64,000 nt of DNA, taken from the NCBI RefSeq assembly GCF_900101435.1, contig NZ_FMZH01000002.1, positions 372,001 through 436,000 on the forward strand, in the 5' to 3' direction. Under the pieces are notes generated by a model. The model ran no database searches and was not told the origin of the DNA. It worked only from the letters and a program-made list of their open reading frames with translations. Positions within the stretch are counted from its first letter, which is position 1; every line of letters starts with the position of its first letter. This DNA is from Pedobacter soli. GTDB lineage: Bacteria > Bacteroidota > Bacteroidia > Sphingobacteriales > Sphingobacteriaceae. Below, piece by piece: positions 16,263 through 24,822 of the stretch. Both the position numbers and the translations under genes were made by a program.

Positions 16263-17096
16263 CTACTTATATTCATAGGTCCATTTCAGATAGGGGGTTT
16301 TATAATCGGGTTGCAAACTGATCTTTTCAATCAATTTGCCTTTTGAATTATATTTGAAATTTTTTTGGTTTAAATTTATGGTATAAACTGTTTGCTTACC
16401 TAAAAGACTTGTTGGATTGAGCGTGGTATCCCTTTGTGTTGAAAGTAAGTTGTTTGCGTAAACATATTTCGAAATTATAATTTCAGGACTACCAACAAGC
16501 TGTTTTTTTCGCATAATTAAGCTGTCGTTGCTGTTATAGAACATGGTCTCCTGATATTTGATCCACTTATTACTGAAGGTATTGAATTCTGTGGTCAGCC
16601 TGGTTCTTAATCTTGATCTATTGTCGTAAGTATAAGTTTCGGTTGTTGCCAAAGAATCAGCTCCAATTGTTTTTTTAACCAGCAGATTGTTCTGATAGGT
16701 ATATACTTCTGATACGTATTCTAAACTATCCAGTTTTGATACATTTATTACTTTTAATAAACGGTTATACTCATCATAAACGTACTTGATTTTAGCAGGT
16801 ATCTCACAGCTTCTTGGGCAATATTCTTCTTCAATTACTTTCCCTTGTGCATTGTATTTATAAAATTGAGTACCATTCGAACTTATTTTTTGGCCTTTGT
16901 TGTTAAACGTTTCATAGGTAGAATCGATAAAAGACAACTTATATTTTCCGTTTTCAAATTCGTAGCCTGTAATTATGGTTACTAAGCGTTTTTTTTCCTG
17001 GGCGAAGTATTTTTGTTGCCATTCATAAACTGGTGCTCTACGGTTGGAGCAGCTCAGCAAAACGAATATAGCAATTAGATAAATGAATGTTTTCAT
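16263..17096 (-). CDS. Lipoprotein with YD-repeat-like tyrosine-rich strands
   Basis: A 277-residue lipoprotein (signal MKTFIYLIAIFVLLSC, Cys16). The body is a chain of short strands with recurring Tyr and Asn-Gly turns: FYKYNAQGKVIEE, YVYDEYNRLLKV, YTYQNNLLVKK, YTYDNRSRLRTR, FKYNSKGKLIEK. This spacing of about 25-40 residues resembles the YD/RHS-type repeats, but the copies are few and degenerate. Such proteins are found on the surface of many Bacteroidota. No catalytic residues seen; function unknown. Confidence 0.75.
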   Translation of the reverse strand: MKTFIYLIAIFVLLSCSNRRAPVYEWQQKYFAQEKKRLVTIITGYEFENGKYKLSFIDSTYETFNNKGQKISSNGTQFYKYNAQGKVIEEEYCPRSCEIPAKIKYVYDEYNRLLKVINVSKLDSLEYVSEVYTYQNNLLVKKTIGADSLATTETYTYDNRSRLRTRLTTEFNTFSNKWIKYQETMFYNSNDSLIMRKKQLVGSPEIIISKYVYANNLLSTQRDTTLNPTSLLGKQTVYTINLNQKNFKYNSKGKLIEKISLQPDYKTPYLKWTYEYK

Positions 17097-17249
17097 GAGG
17101 GTTTATCCTGAAATTTGTTTTCCCTAACGTAGCATATTAATCAATTATACTAATTTTTTGATTAACTTAATCTAATATTTTATAGTTAAAAGATGCATAC
17201 CCGAATAGGCAATCTCCCATTACAGGTATGCAATAAAATTAAAAAACAC

Positions 17250-17981
17250 TTAGCCCACAACCGGCTCTTCACCCGTTCCGGCTGCCCTGCGCGTTTGCAA
17301 TAAAGCATAAGTACTAATATGCTGGTTAAGCAGGTTTACGGTACCGGCCCATGGCTCTGCACCATCGTTAATATCGAGGTTAGAGTTAATCCGCGTGCGG
17401 AGTTTATAATACAGGTTATTGGCAATGTTGCGTAACTCGCGCAGTTTTTCGGTAGGTGCCACAGCAAGTTCTTCGTTGCGTTTAAGGTAAGCCTGGTTAA
17501 ATTCGTTATTGGCCGTTTCTAACTCGGTTAACCAGTTGACCAGGTTTAAAGCCGTTACCGCAGCCTGCAGCTCAGGTTTGTTTTTCCAATCGTTAACAAT
17601 ATTGCGCAGAATGGTGGTTTCGCTCTGGTAGTTCTCTATAGCGATACGTGGACCAAAGAGCGCCAAATGTGCCGAAAGGATTTTGGCATGCTGGTTTATT
17701 TCCGGATCTGAACTATAGGTTAAACTTTGAACATGTAAATTAATACCGTTTATGGCATCATCACGTCGTTTATCTAAAGCCTCTATCTCTGCAGTTACCA
17801 AACTGGCCTGACTAATTTTAAACAGCTTTTCAACGTTGTCGGTTGCCGTACGCAAAGCTTCATACTGTTCGCTTACATTCAGCGCCTGCGGATTACTTTT
17901 AGATACAATGTTTAAAGTATCGGTTAAGAACTGGATATATTCACCATTTCTCAGTGGTTGTAATACAATTGAGTTAATCAT
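17250..17981 (-). CDS. DUF6261-like helical protein
   Basis: A 243-residue cytoplasmic-looking protein without a signal peptide, almost wholly helical: NGEYIQFLTDTLNIV, EQYEALRTATDNVEKLFKIS, ALDKRRDDAINGINLHVQSL, and a central NEFNQAYLKRNEELA. The order of these blocks matches the DUF6261 family as I recall it; that assignment is from memory. The gene is divergent from, and begins 40 bp from, a 42-bp tandem repeat. In my recollection such genes are often near similar repeats. Function unknown. Confidence 0.6.
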   Translation of the reverse strand: MINSIVLQPLRNGEYIQFLTDTLNIVSKSNPQALNVSEQYEALRTATDNVEKLFKISQASLVTAEIEALDKRRDDAINGINLHVQSLTYSSDPEINQHAKILSAHLALFGPRIAIENYQSETTILRNIVNDWKNKPELQAAVTALNLVNWLTELETANNEFNQAYLKRNEELAVAPTEKLRELRNIANNLYYKLRTRINSNLDINDGAEPWAGTVNLLNQHISTYALLQTRRAAGTGEEPVVG

Positions 17982-18020
17982 AGGTTTTTAAGTTGATGGT
18001 TGATGTTATTTTTCTGTTTT

Positions 18021-18195
18021 TACTTTGATTTGTTGCCACCCATGGTAGGAAGGTTTCAAAGTAACTTTGATTTGTTGCCACCCATGGTGGGAAGGTTTCA
18101 AAGTAACTTTGATTTGTCGCCACCTATGGTGGGAAGGTTTCAAAGTAACTTTGATTTGATGCCACCCATGGCAGCAAGGTTTCAAAGTAATTTGC
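18021..18195. repeat. Four-unit 42-bp tandem repeat
   Basis: The unit starts TTTGATTTG at 18024, 18066, 18108 and 18150, an exact 42-bp spacing. Each unit contains two palindromic words, CAAAGTAACTTTG and CCACCCATGGTGGG, and differs from its neighbours at only a few positions. The frame at 18000-18275 is open because 42 is divisible by three, giving a 14-residue peptide repeat, but no ribosome binding site or signal supports translation. It lies upstream of the divergent DUF6261-like gene. After the repeat, up to 18440, nothing is seen. Confidence 0.85.
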
Positions 18196-18439
18196 CCTTT
18201 TTAGCCAAAAAAGATGTTTTTTTAAATGCTTTTGTGCTGTGCTTACAGCTATTGCCGAACGCGGAGGTTCCCTGATCATTCCTGTTATTTTCATAACCTG
18301 TTAATTTTATGGGCATAAAACCCGTTAATAAAATGTTGGGATGATTTTTTTTATAACCGTTTGGAAAGAAACTGCCGCCCGGTTAAAAGGGATATATCTA
18401 AGATAACGAATAGGTTAGTTACAAGCAAGGAAATTTTTG

Positions 18440-18960
18440 AGAAAGTATTTAGTCTTTAGTTTTTAGTCGGAAGTCCGGAGTCCGGGGTCGGAAGTCTGGG
18501 CGCCAGCCCACTCCATAATCGTCATTGCGAACTGAAGGGAGGGGGAAGCGCAGGGGTGAAGCAATCTTTTTTAGCCGGGAGTCTTTAGTCTTTAGTCTTT
18601 GGTCTTTAGTCTTTGGTCTGGAGTCCGGGGTCGGAAGTCTGGGAGCCAGCCCCACTCCATAATCGTCATTGCGAACTGAAGGGTAGGTGAAGCGCAGGAG
18701 TGAAGCAATCTTTTAAGTTAGTTTCTCTGGAAGTTTGTCATGTTGAGCTCCCGATGAAAATCGGGACAAGTAGTCGAAACACCGCACATGGTATTAAAGT
18801 AGGCTCTTCGACAAGCTATCATAGACAGAAACTCATAAAATTCTCGTCATTGCGAGGAACGAAGCAATCTTAATGCGTTTGCTAAGTAGCGATCGTTGTA
18901 AGATTGCTTCGTCGGCTGAAAAAGCCTTCTCGCAATGACGATTCCACCAGTAGAAGCCGT
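18440..18960. repeat. Repeat block with GTCATTGCGA copies 7-8, a TTGAGC hairpin and an inverted pair
   Basis: AGTCnnn heptads at 18450-18505 and 18580-18640; GTCATTGCGA elements at 18520-18571 and 18664-18714; a GTCATGTTGAGC...TCGACAAGCT remnant at 18737-18818, interrupted by CCCGATGAAAATCGGG. At 18844-18940, CGTCATTGCGAGGAACGAAG and its inverted partner (AGATTGCTTCGTCGGCTGAA...TTCTCGCAATGACG) form a long imperfect hairpin of about 97 bp. Confidence 0.8.
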
Positions 18961-19390
18961 TAATTGGCACTCCTTTTTAATAAAGCTAATCTTCAAGGAT
19001 AACAATTCTATATTTATGATAAGCCTCAGATTTCACACGCAGTACGCGTGCGCTAGCGGAGGGGTATTTAAAGTAACCCCCAGGTTCTTTACCGATTGCT
19101 TATGATCTTAGAAATGTTGTTTGAATTTGTTCATGTGTTTAGCGATTCAGATTTCATATCCGGGATGCATGCGCTAGTAGAAGTAATACTTGATTAAAAC
19201 AGTTTAAGATAATTATTAATCTTCCTTAACACATATTTTAACCAATGTTAACATGAATTTTAATCAATTCAAAAAATGATATTTTTATTGCCGTTTTTTC
19301 TATAATTAATCAAATACATTAGTTTTTGTAAACTAGGGGTTATCAAATTCTATCCCTTTGTACTTATTTTCGCAAAAAAAAACTTTCAAT
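18960..19390. other. Gene-free AT-rich stretch upstream of the DUF5648-like lipoprotein
   Basis: A repeated word CAGATTTCA...TGCGCTAG occurs at 19027-19056 and 19146-19174 with different centres. From 19180 on the DNA is very AT-rich (about three quarters A or T) and leads into the next gene; no clear TAnnTTTG-type promoter was identified. No ORF with coding character. Confidence 0.5.
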
Positions 19391-20617
19391 ATGAAAAAAC
19401 AACTACAAATTTTATTCATGATTCTTTGTCTTTTTGCTTCTTGTAAGAAAGATGAAGGCTTGATAAAAGAATCTACGAATCCTAGACTTTCCAAGCAACT
19501 TATGGAAGGAGAAAGTAGTACACCTGCAAGGGATCCCTATGTCGAGTATTTTTTTAGCAACTATAATGAGCTGACAGGCAAAACCCATGTCAAGCTACAA
19601 ATTGAGGGAGGAACTGACTATCCTGGCGCTAAATTTTATCTTCAATATCCTGGTAATGGATCTAGCGTAATAAACTTTGGGGAGGTCGGCACAGGATACG
19701 AAACCGATATTGTTCTGCCGATTGGTAGATGGACATTCGGTATGTCTGATGGTAGCATTTCTCGCGAAAGTAGGCCATTTTCTGTCAAAGCAAGACCATC
19801 AGCTCCTCCGGCGGGGAAATTAAATTTATATCGCTACTACAATATCATCACCAACCGTCATTATTATACCACAAACTGGGCAGGGCTTGGCAGTAACGGA
19901 GATAATTATGAGCTCGAGCAGGTTCAAGGACTATTATACGATTCACCAGGAACTAACCGAACAGCCCTGTATGAATATTACAATCTTTCAATGGATGATC
20001 ATTGGTACACAACCACTACCGATGGTTGGCCCGGGTATGTTCTTCAAGGAACGATCGGATATATTTCAACAGTCCAAACTTTAGAGGCAACGACACCTTT
20101 AGATGAATATTATGCTTCAGCAACTGGCCATGTGTATTCATCACCGCCAGAAAGGTTACCATCAACGTACACATTGTTAGGGAATGTTGGATATCTTGAA
20201 AAGAAAGTAGACACCTCTCCGGTTCCAATATATCTATTTTATAGTCCGTCACAAACAGATCATTTTACTACAGCAGATCCCAATGCTGTAGGCGGTTTAC
20301 AAGGTTGGGCTGCTCAGGGAAGTGAATTCAAAGCCTATATCACTCAAGTTGCTGGAACAGTACCTGTATATGAATTTTATTACCCTGGAGATCACTACAA
20401 CTCTATTAACAGAACAGCGGTAGCTGGATTCCCCGGGTGGTCGAATTACGGAATAAAATATTATGCTTATAGTGAACAGGTTCCCGGGTCTGTACCAATT
20501 TATGAATTCTATCATTCAGGGGGCGGAGACCATTACCTAACACCTAATCCGAATATCGCTAATCTCTTTAGCGGCTGGAGCAATCATGGAATTGCGTTTT
20601 ATGCTCTTCCAAACTAA
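19391..20617 (+). CDS. Lipoprotein with six DUF5648-like tyrosine-rich repeats
   Basis: A 408-residue lipoprotein (signal MKKQLQILFMILCLFASC, lipidated Cys18). Residues about 37-140 form a beta-sandwich-like N-domain. Then come six repeats of about 43 residues, each opening with a [LIV]Y-x-[YF][YF] box (LYRYYN, ALYEYYN, LDEYYA, IYLFYS, VYEFYY, IYEFYH), a His-x-[YF] box (HYYTT, HWYTT, HVYSS, HFTTA, HYNS, HYLTP) and a closing G[WY].xxG box. This is the DUF5648 pattern found in secreted proteins, sometimes attached to peptidases. No catalytic domain is attached here. The ATG 19391 gives the signal; the frame runs back to 19358. Likely a surface adhesin or binding protein. Confidence 0.78.
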   Translation: MKKQLQILFMILCLFASCKKDEGLIKESTNPRLSKQLMEGESSTPARDPYVEYFFSNYNELTGKTHVKLQIEGGTDYPGAKFYLQYPGNGSSVINFGEVGTGYETDIVLPIGRWTFGMSDGSISRESRPFSVKARPSAPPAGKLNLYRYYNIITNRHYYTTNWAGLGSNGDNYELEQVQGLLYDSPGTNRTALYEYYNLSMDDHWYTTTTDGWPGYVLQGTIGYISTVQTLEATTPLDEYYASATGHVYSSPPERLPSTYTLLGNVGYLEKKVDTSPVPIYLFYSPSQTDHFTTADPNAVGGLQGWAAQGSEFKAYITQVAGTVPVYEFYYPGDHYNSINRTAVAGFPGWSNYGIKYYAYSEQVPGSVPIYEFYHSGGGDHYLTPNPNIANLFSGWSNHGIAFYALPN

Positions 20618-20626
20618 ACATCTTTT

Positions 20627-20663
20627 AACCGGCAAAGAGTTCAAATACGACTCTTTGCCGGTT
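20627..20663 (+). terminator. Terminator-like hairpin after the DUF5648-like gene
   Basis: AACCGGCAAAGAGT (20627-20640) and ACTCTTTGCCGGTT (20650-20663) form a perfect 14-bp stem with a 9-base loop, 10 bp after the stop codon. The following bases (GCTTTGCG) hold only a weak T run. Confidence 0.7.
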
Positions 20664-20699
20664 GCTTTGCGAAACTTCATCAAGTCTGGTTTCAGCATA

Positions 20700-20745
20700 G
20701 CAACCTCTCCGTAGTGTTCAGCGCAGCGTCACTACGGAGTAGCGT
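20700..20745. repeat. CTCCGTAGTG...CACTACGGAG hairpin, fragment of the four-hairpin repeat
   Basis: CTCCGTAGTG (20707-20716) and CACTACGGAG (20730-20739) pair around TTCAGCGCAGCGT. The stem and the CGCAGCG loop match the outer hairpins of the longer repeats at 44527, 44713 and 62312. The rest of 20746-20890 shows nothing except the inverted words ACAGA...TCTGT. Confidence 0.6.
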
Positions 20746-20910
20746 ATAAGCTTATTCATCAACCTCAATAATTAAGCGCTAAATGAAACCTTGGTGCGTG
20801 CCAGGTAGCTAAGCCCTGTAATATAACAGACAATTACATCTGTAAAGTCCAAAGAACAAATCGGTATCTGGTTTTATACCGCAATTTAATATGCATGCAT
20901 TATAAATCTG

Positions 20911-20918
20911 TACCTTTG
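20911..20918 (+). promoter_or_regulatory. Candidate -7 element of the FUSC gene
   Basis: TACCTTTG matches TAnnTTTG and lies 32 bp before the ATG at 20951. A convincing -33 TTG at the right distance was not found, so this rests on one half of the promoter. Confidence 0.4.
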
Positions 20919-20950
20919 CAGCGTTTATCAATTATCAGCATTATTAATAC

Positions 20951-23050
20951 ATGGGCAAAAACAGCATCGGCTCTACCATTACCTATTTCTTTTTGGGCGA
21001 ATATTTTTCTGATGCATTGCGCACCACCATTACGGTTGTGCTACCCATTATTTTGTTCTTTTACCTGGGCAATCCCGATGCGGCAAAAGGGATAGGCGTA
21101 GGGGCTTTACTCATTAGCCTCACCGATTTACCCGATAACCGCTTAAATAAACTCAAAACCGCGGTATGGAGTATTTCGGTTTTCTTTTTAACCACGCTCG
21201 TGGTATCGTCGGTATTAGATCGGGTTTACCTCAGTGCTGCCGTGGTGGTGCTGGCTGCCTTTAGCTTTTCGATGTTCGCCGTTTATGGGCAAAAGCTGGC
21301 TTTAATTGGCACCATGGCTTTAATTGTGTGCACCTTTGTAATGGGCTTGCACCCGGCCAGGCCGCTGTATTTCAGTACCTGCATCTTAATAGGTGGCGTG
21401 TGGTATTATGTAATCAGCTTAATTCAGATCCTCATCAGGCCCTACCGCTCGCTGCATCATGCCATTTTTGAATGTTTAATGAGCAGCGCCGAGTTTCTGC
21501 ACATTAAAGCCAAAAATTACGATGTAACCGTACCGCTCGATTTGCAGCAGAAAGCTGCCATTAAGCTGCACATTAAAGTAAACCAGAAACACGAGCTGAT
21601 ACGCAATTTGCTGCTTACCGATAAGTACGCCATGAACCCCGATAATGTTAAGGGACAATTGCTGTTGGAGCGCGCCCGCTTGCTGATTGATTTATATGAG
21701 CAGTTAAATGCGGTACATTACGATTATGGCCTGGTGCGCAAAACCCTTGATGGAGGTAAAAGCCTGCAGCTGATTGCAACATTGATTGAGATTTTAGCCA
21801 GGGAGCTGGAGCAATTGGGGCGGCATGTACGCTCGGCCAAAGCGTATAAAGGCGAGGTAGCTACCAATATGGCCTATCACCAAAACCGCATACTGTTGCA
21901 GCAGGAGCTGGAGCGCTTAAACGAAACCCAGCGTTTAATTGTGCTTAAAGTAATGGCCAATATGAACGATATTGTGCGCATTATCGAAATGATCCGTGGC
22001 AATGAGCGTGTGCCCGAAAAGGAGCAGCAAGAGTTGAGCGGCAGTATCGCTTACCCCTTGTTTATTACCGGCGACCGCTTTTCGGTTAAAGAACACCTTA
22101 CTTTAAAATCGCCCATTTTCAGGTTTTCGCTGCGGCTGGCCATTTGTTTCCTTTTTGGTTTTTTACTCATCTGGCAACTCGAGCCGAGTAAATACAGCTA
22201 CTGGCTTTTTTTAACCCTCGTAATTGTAGCGCGGCCCAAATTTTCAATCACCTGGAAACGTAATTTGCAACGATTGAAGGGCAGCATGGGTGGTGTGGTT
22301 ATTGGTTTGGTACTGGTTTACCTCATTAAAAGCCCTGCCGTGCTGCTGTCTTTTTCGGTTGTTTTCTTACTGGGCTTTTATGCCTTTAACCGCTTAAATT
22401 ATACCATTAGTGTGCTGTTTATTACCCCGGCGGTAATTTTAACACTGGGCAGTTACCAGGGCCATTTCGATCACATTGTGCACGATCGGATTATGTTTAC
22501 CCTGCTGGGCTGTGTAATTGCTATTTTTGCCACTTACCTGTTCCCGGTATGGGATAGCCGGCAGCTGAAGGTAAAAATTGCCAACGCAGCAAAAGCCAGC
22601 CTGAATTACCTGGAGGTCGCTATTCAAAACCGGGCAGAGCGTGATGAGAATCAGTCGCGCATGGCCCGTAAAAATGCCAATTTAAGTTTGTCGGCCCTGA
22701 GCGAAGCCATTGAATCGGCAAGTCAGGAGCCCATGCAGAAGCAGATTGATTTTAAAGGGCTTTACGATGTACAGGCCATTATTTACCAGATTAATGCCAT
22801 TATTACCTCCATATATCTTTCGCTTAAACATAGGGCTGAGCAAGCTGATTCACTTTTGGTAGGGCAGATTGTAGCCGATTTAACAAAGGATGCAAACAGC
22901 GGTAAAGCGGATGCCATTAAAGTTTTACCCATGGCCGAAACCGAACTGTACAACGAACATTCTACGCCGCAAAAACTGGCGCATATTGCCGCTTTATCGG
23001 CTGGTTTTAATGGGGCTGTGGAAAGGAGCTTTGAAGAGGATTTTGAATAG
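20951..23050 (+). CDS. FUSC family inner-membrane protein (YccS/aromatic acid exporter-like)
   Basis: A 699-residue protein with two sets of membrane helices (about 20-165 and 390-525) separated by, and followed by, soluble helical domains. The N-terminal half has the FUSC pattern (DALRTTITVVLPIILFFYLG, GIGVGALLISLTDLPD); the second set contains RFSLRLAICFLFGFLLIW and SYWLFLTLVIVARPKF, the FUSC_2 signature. The soluble region 200-380 is rich in coiled-coil helices. Members export aromatic acids or contribute to envelope integrity, but the substrate cannot be read here. Single gene, preceded by a TAnnTTTG element and followed by a large inverted repeat that may terminate transcription. Confidence 0.9.
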   Translation: MGKNSIGSTITYFFLGEYFSDALRTTITVVLPIILFFYLGNPDAAKGIGVGALLISLTDLPDNRLNKLKTAVWSISVFFLTTLVVSSVLDRVYLSAAVVVLAAFSFSMFAVYGQKLALIGTMALIVCTFVMGLHPARPLYFSTCILIGGVWYYVISLIQILIRPYRSLHHAIFECLMSSAEFLHIKAKNYDVTVPLDLQQKAAIKLHIKVNQKHELIRNLLLTDKYAMNPDNVKGQLLLERARLLIDLYEQLNAVHYDYGLVRKTLDGGKSLQLIATLIEILARELEQLGRHVRSAKAYKGEVATNMAYHQNRILLQQELERLNETQRLIVLKVMANMNDIVRIIEMIRGNERVPEKEQQELSGSIAYPLFITGDRFSVKEHLTLKSPIFRFSLRLAICFLFGFLLIWQLEPSKYSYWLFLTLVIVARPKFSITWKRNLQRLKGSMGGVVIGLVLVYLIKSPAVLLSFSVVFLLGFYAFNRLNYTISVLFITPAVILTLGSYQGHFDHIVHDRIMFTLLGCVIAIFATYLFPVWDSRQLKVKIANAAKASLNYLEVAIQNRAERDENQSRMARKNANLSLSALSEAIESASQEPMQKQIDFKGLYDVQAIIYQINAIITSIYLSLKHRAEQADSLLVGQIVADLTKDANSGKADAIKVLPMAETELYNEHSTPQKLAHIAALSAGFNGAVERSFEEDFE

Positions 23051-23086
23051 GTTATTGATCAGTGTAGGGCATCTTTTATTGGGATT

Positions 23087-23182
23087 CGTCATTGCGAGGA
23101 GGAACGACGAAGCAATCTTTCATATTAGCACTCCTTATTAAAAGATTGCTTCGTCGGCTGAAAAAGCCTTCTCGCAATGACG
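23087..23182. repeat. Long imperfect inverted repeat, GTCATTGCGA type
   Basis: CGTCATTGCGAGGAGGAACGACGAAGCAATC (in part) at 23087-23117 and its inverse, AGATTGCTTCGTCGG...TTCTCGCAATGACG, at 23143-23182. The same pair is at 18844-18940. It lies 37 bp after the FUSC stop codon and could fold as a terminating or protecting RNA hairpin. Confidence 0.8.
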
Positions 23183-23330
23183 AATCTCTCAGCTAGAATA
23201 TAAGATCATCCCTCCGTGTTTAATCTGCGCATCTGTGGCAACTCAACCTAAGCCAGCCGTAATAAATTTGTTTGATTTAACCACAGCCAGCGGCATAATG
23301 CTATATTGTGCCCGTTTAATACAAAATAAT

Positions 23331-24017
23331 ATGAAAAGACTATCCTTCGTTCTGCTTTGCCTCTCTTTTTTAACCCTTACAGCTACTGCGCAAAATAAAC
23401 CCAATTTCTGGGATGATGTACAGGTCATTAAAAAGTACGATCAAATGTATAAACCACCTGTTAATCCGGTGTTATTTGTGGGCAGTTCTTCTATCCGCAA
23501 ATGGGATGATTGTACACAGATCTTTGCCAAATACAATGCCCTGAACCGGGGGATTGGCGGTGCCGTGATTAACGATATTACCTATTATTTAAATGATGTT
23601 GTTTTTCCGTATCAACCAAAACAAATTGTACTATATGTAGGCGAAAACGACCTACCCAACGATACTGTAACACCAGATACCGTGTTGAACCGTACCATTA
23701 ATCTGTACAAAGCCATCAGGGCGAAACTGCCAACGGTACCTATTGTATACATTTCAATTAAGCCGAGCCCAAGTCGCGATAAGTTTAAAGAAAAGGCTGT
23801 AGCCTCTAATGCCTTAATACAAAAGTTCTTTGCAGGCGAAGCCAATACTAAATTTGTTAACATTTACCCTTTAATGCTCACCAAAAAAGGCCAGCTGCGC
23901 CCCGAGCTTTTTGTTGGCGATATGCTGCACATGAATCCTGCAGGTTATGCCATCTGGAGAAAAGCTGTTGAACCGCATTTGTTGAAGAAAGCTCAAAGCT
24001 TAAAGACCAAAGACTAA
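23331..24017 (+). CDS. Exported SGNH/GDSL-type hydrolase
   Basis: A 228-residue protein with a signal peptide (about 1-20, LTLTATAQ). SGNH blocks: block I VLFVGSSSIRKWDD, where the nucleophile Ser is in GSSS instead of GDS; block II NRGIGGAVINDI (Gly); block III YVGENDLP (Asn); block V DMLHMNPAGY with the Asp-x-x-His pair. The order and spacing fit an acylhydrolase or carbohydrate esterase acting in the periplasm; the substrate is unknown. ATG 23331 begins the signal peptide; the frame runs back to 23235. The last residues (AQSLKTKD) and the stop codon lie within the AAAGnnn heptad repeat, so the repeat has supplied the C-terminus. Confidence 0.85.
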   Translation: MKRLSFVLLCLSFLTLTATAQNKPNFWDDVQVIKKYDQMYKPPVNPVLFVGSSSIRKWDDCTQIFAKYNALNRGIGGAVINDITYYLNDVVFPYQPKQIVLYVGENDLPNDTVTPDTVLNRTINLYKAIRAKLPTVPIVYISIKPSPSRDKFKEKAVASNALIQKFFAGEANTKFVNIYPLMLTKKGQLRPELFVGDMLHMNPAGYAIWRKAVEPHLLKKAQSLKTKD

Positions 24018-24740
24018 AGCTTGAGGAAAGCTAAAAGCTAAAAGACCAAAGCGGAAAGCTTAGATGCCCTTAGGTGTCTTAGGTGGTAAAAAGAGTCTGG
24101 GGTCCGAAAGTCGGAGGTCCGGGATTAGGAGCAAAGAGACTAAAGCTTGAAGAAAGCTCAAAGCTTAAAGACCAAAGACTAAAGCTTGGGTGTGCTCAGG
24201 TGTCTAAGGTGGTGAAAAAATATTGGTACGCATTAAACGATACAATCGTTAAGCTATTTCTGCACGCGTTAGAAACGCGCGCAAGCTAGATTTAAAATCA
24301 CGGCCAACAAAATTTCCTGCAGTGCTGAAGTTAATTAGCCCCGATAGAACGGAAAGCCCGCATCCCGATTTTTCATCGGGAGAGGACTTGCAGAGAAAGC
24401 GGGACCGAACCCTACCCATTAACTACAGGTATTGCGCTTCAACTAAAATTAAGACTAAAGCTTGGGTGTTCTTAAATGTCTTAGGTGGTAAAAAGAGTCC
24501 GGAGTCGGAAAGTCGGAGGTCCGGAGATTGGGAGCAAAGAGGCTAAAGCTTGAAGAAAGCTCAAAGCTTAAAGACCAAAGCTTAGATGCCCTTAGGTGTC
24601 TTAGGTGGTAAAAAAGGCAGCGCATTAAACGATACAATCGTTAAGCTATTTCTGCACGCGTTAGAAACGCGCGCAAGCCTGAAGCTTAAAGACCAAAGGA
24701 AAAAGCCTGGATGCGCTTGAGTGTCTTAGATGGTGAAAAG
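24018..24740. repeat. AAAGnnn heptad repeats, CTTAGGTG words and two copies of an AACGATACAATCG element
   Basis: From 23992 the period is seven (AAAGCTC AAAGCTT AAAGACC AAAGACT AAAGCTT). CCCTTAGGTGTCTTAGGTGG words follow at 24068, 24190, 24472 and 24592. A 56-bp element, CATTAAACGATACAATCGTT through ACGCGTTAGAAACGCGCGC, occurs twice (24232-24287 and 24626-24680) with its two hairpins, AACGATACAATCGTT and CGCGTTAGAAACGCG. At 24336-24440 lies a degenerate AGCCCGATAGAACGG element. Open frames here are repeat translations, not genes. Confidence 0.8.
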
Positions 24741-24822
24741 TTTAAAACCGAATGGTAAGCGCGGCTAACCGGAATTAAAATTATATATTTATGATTGCGT
24801 TTTAACCGTTCCCCGATCTTAT

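Noticed and set aside
18000..18275. ORF of 91 residues with FQSNFDLLPPMVGR repeats
   Set aside because: Translation of the 42-bp tandem repeat, which is better explained as DNA palindromes.
20895..21095. ORF of 66 residues overlapping the FUSC gene start
   Set aside because: Shadow frame of the FUSC gene, which has clear family motifs.
24083..24546. Two short ORFs with KLEESSKLKDQRLKL-type sequence
   Set aside because: AAAGnnn heptad repeats read as codons.
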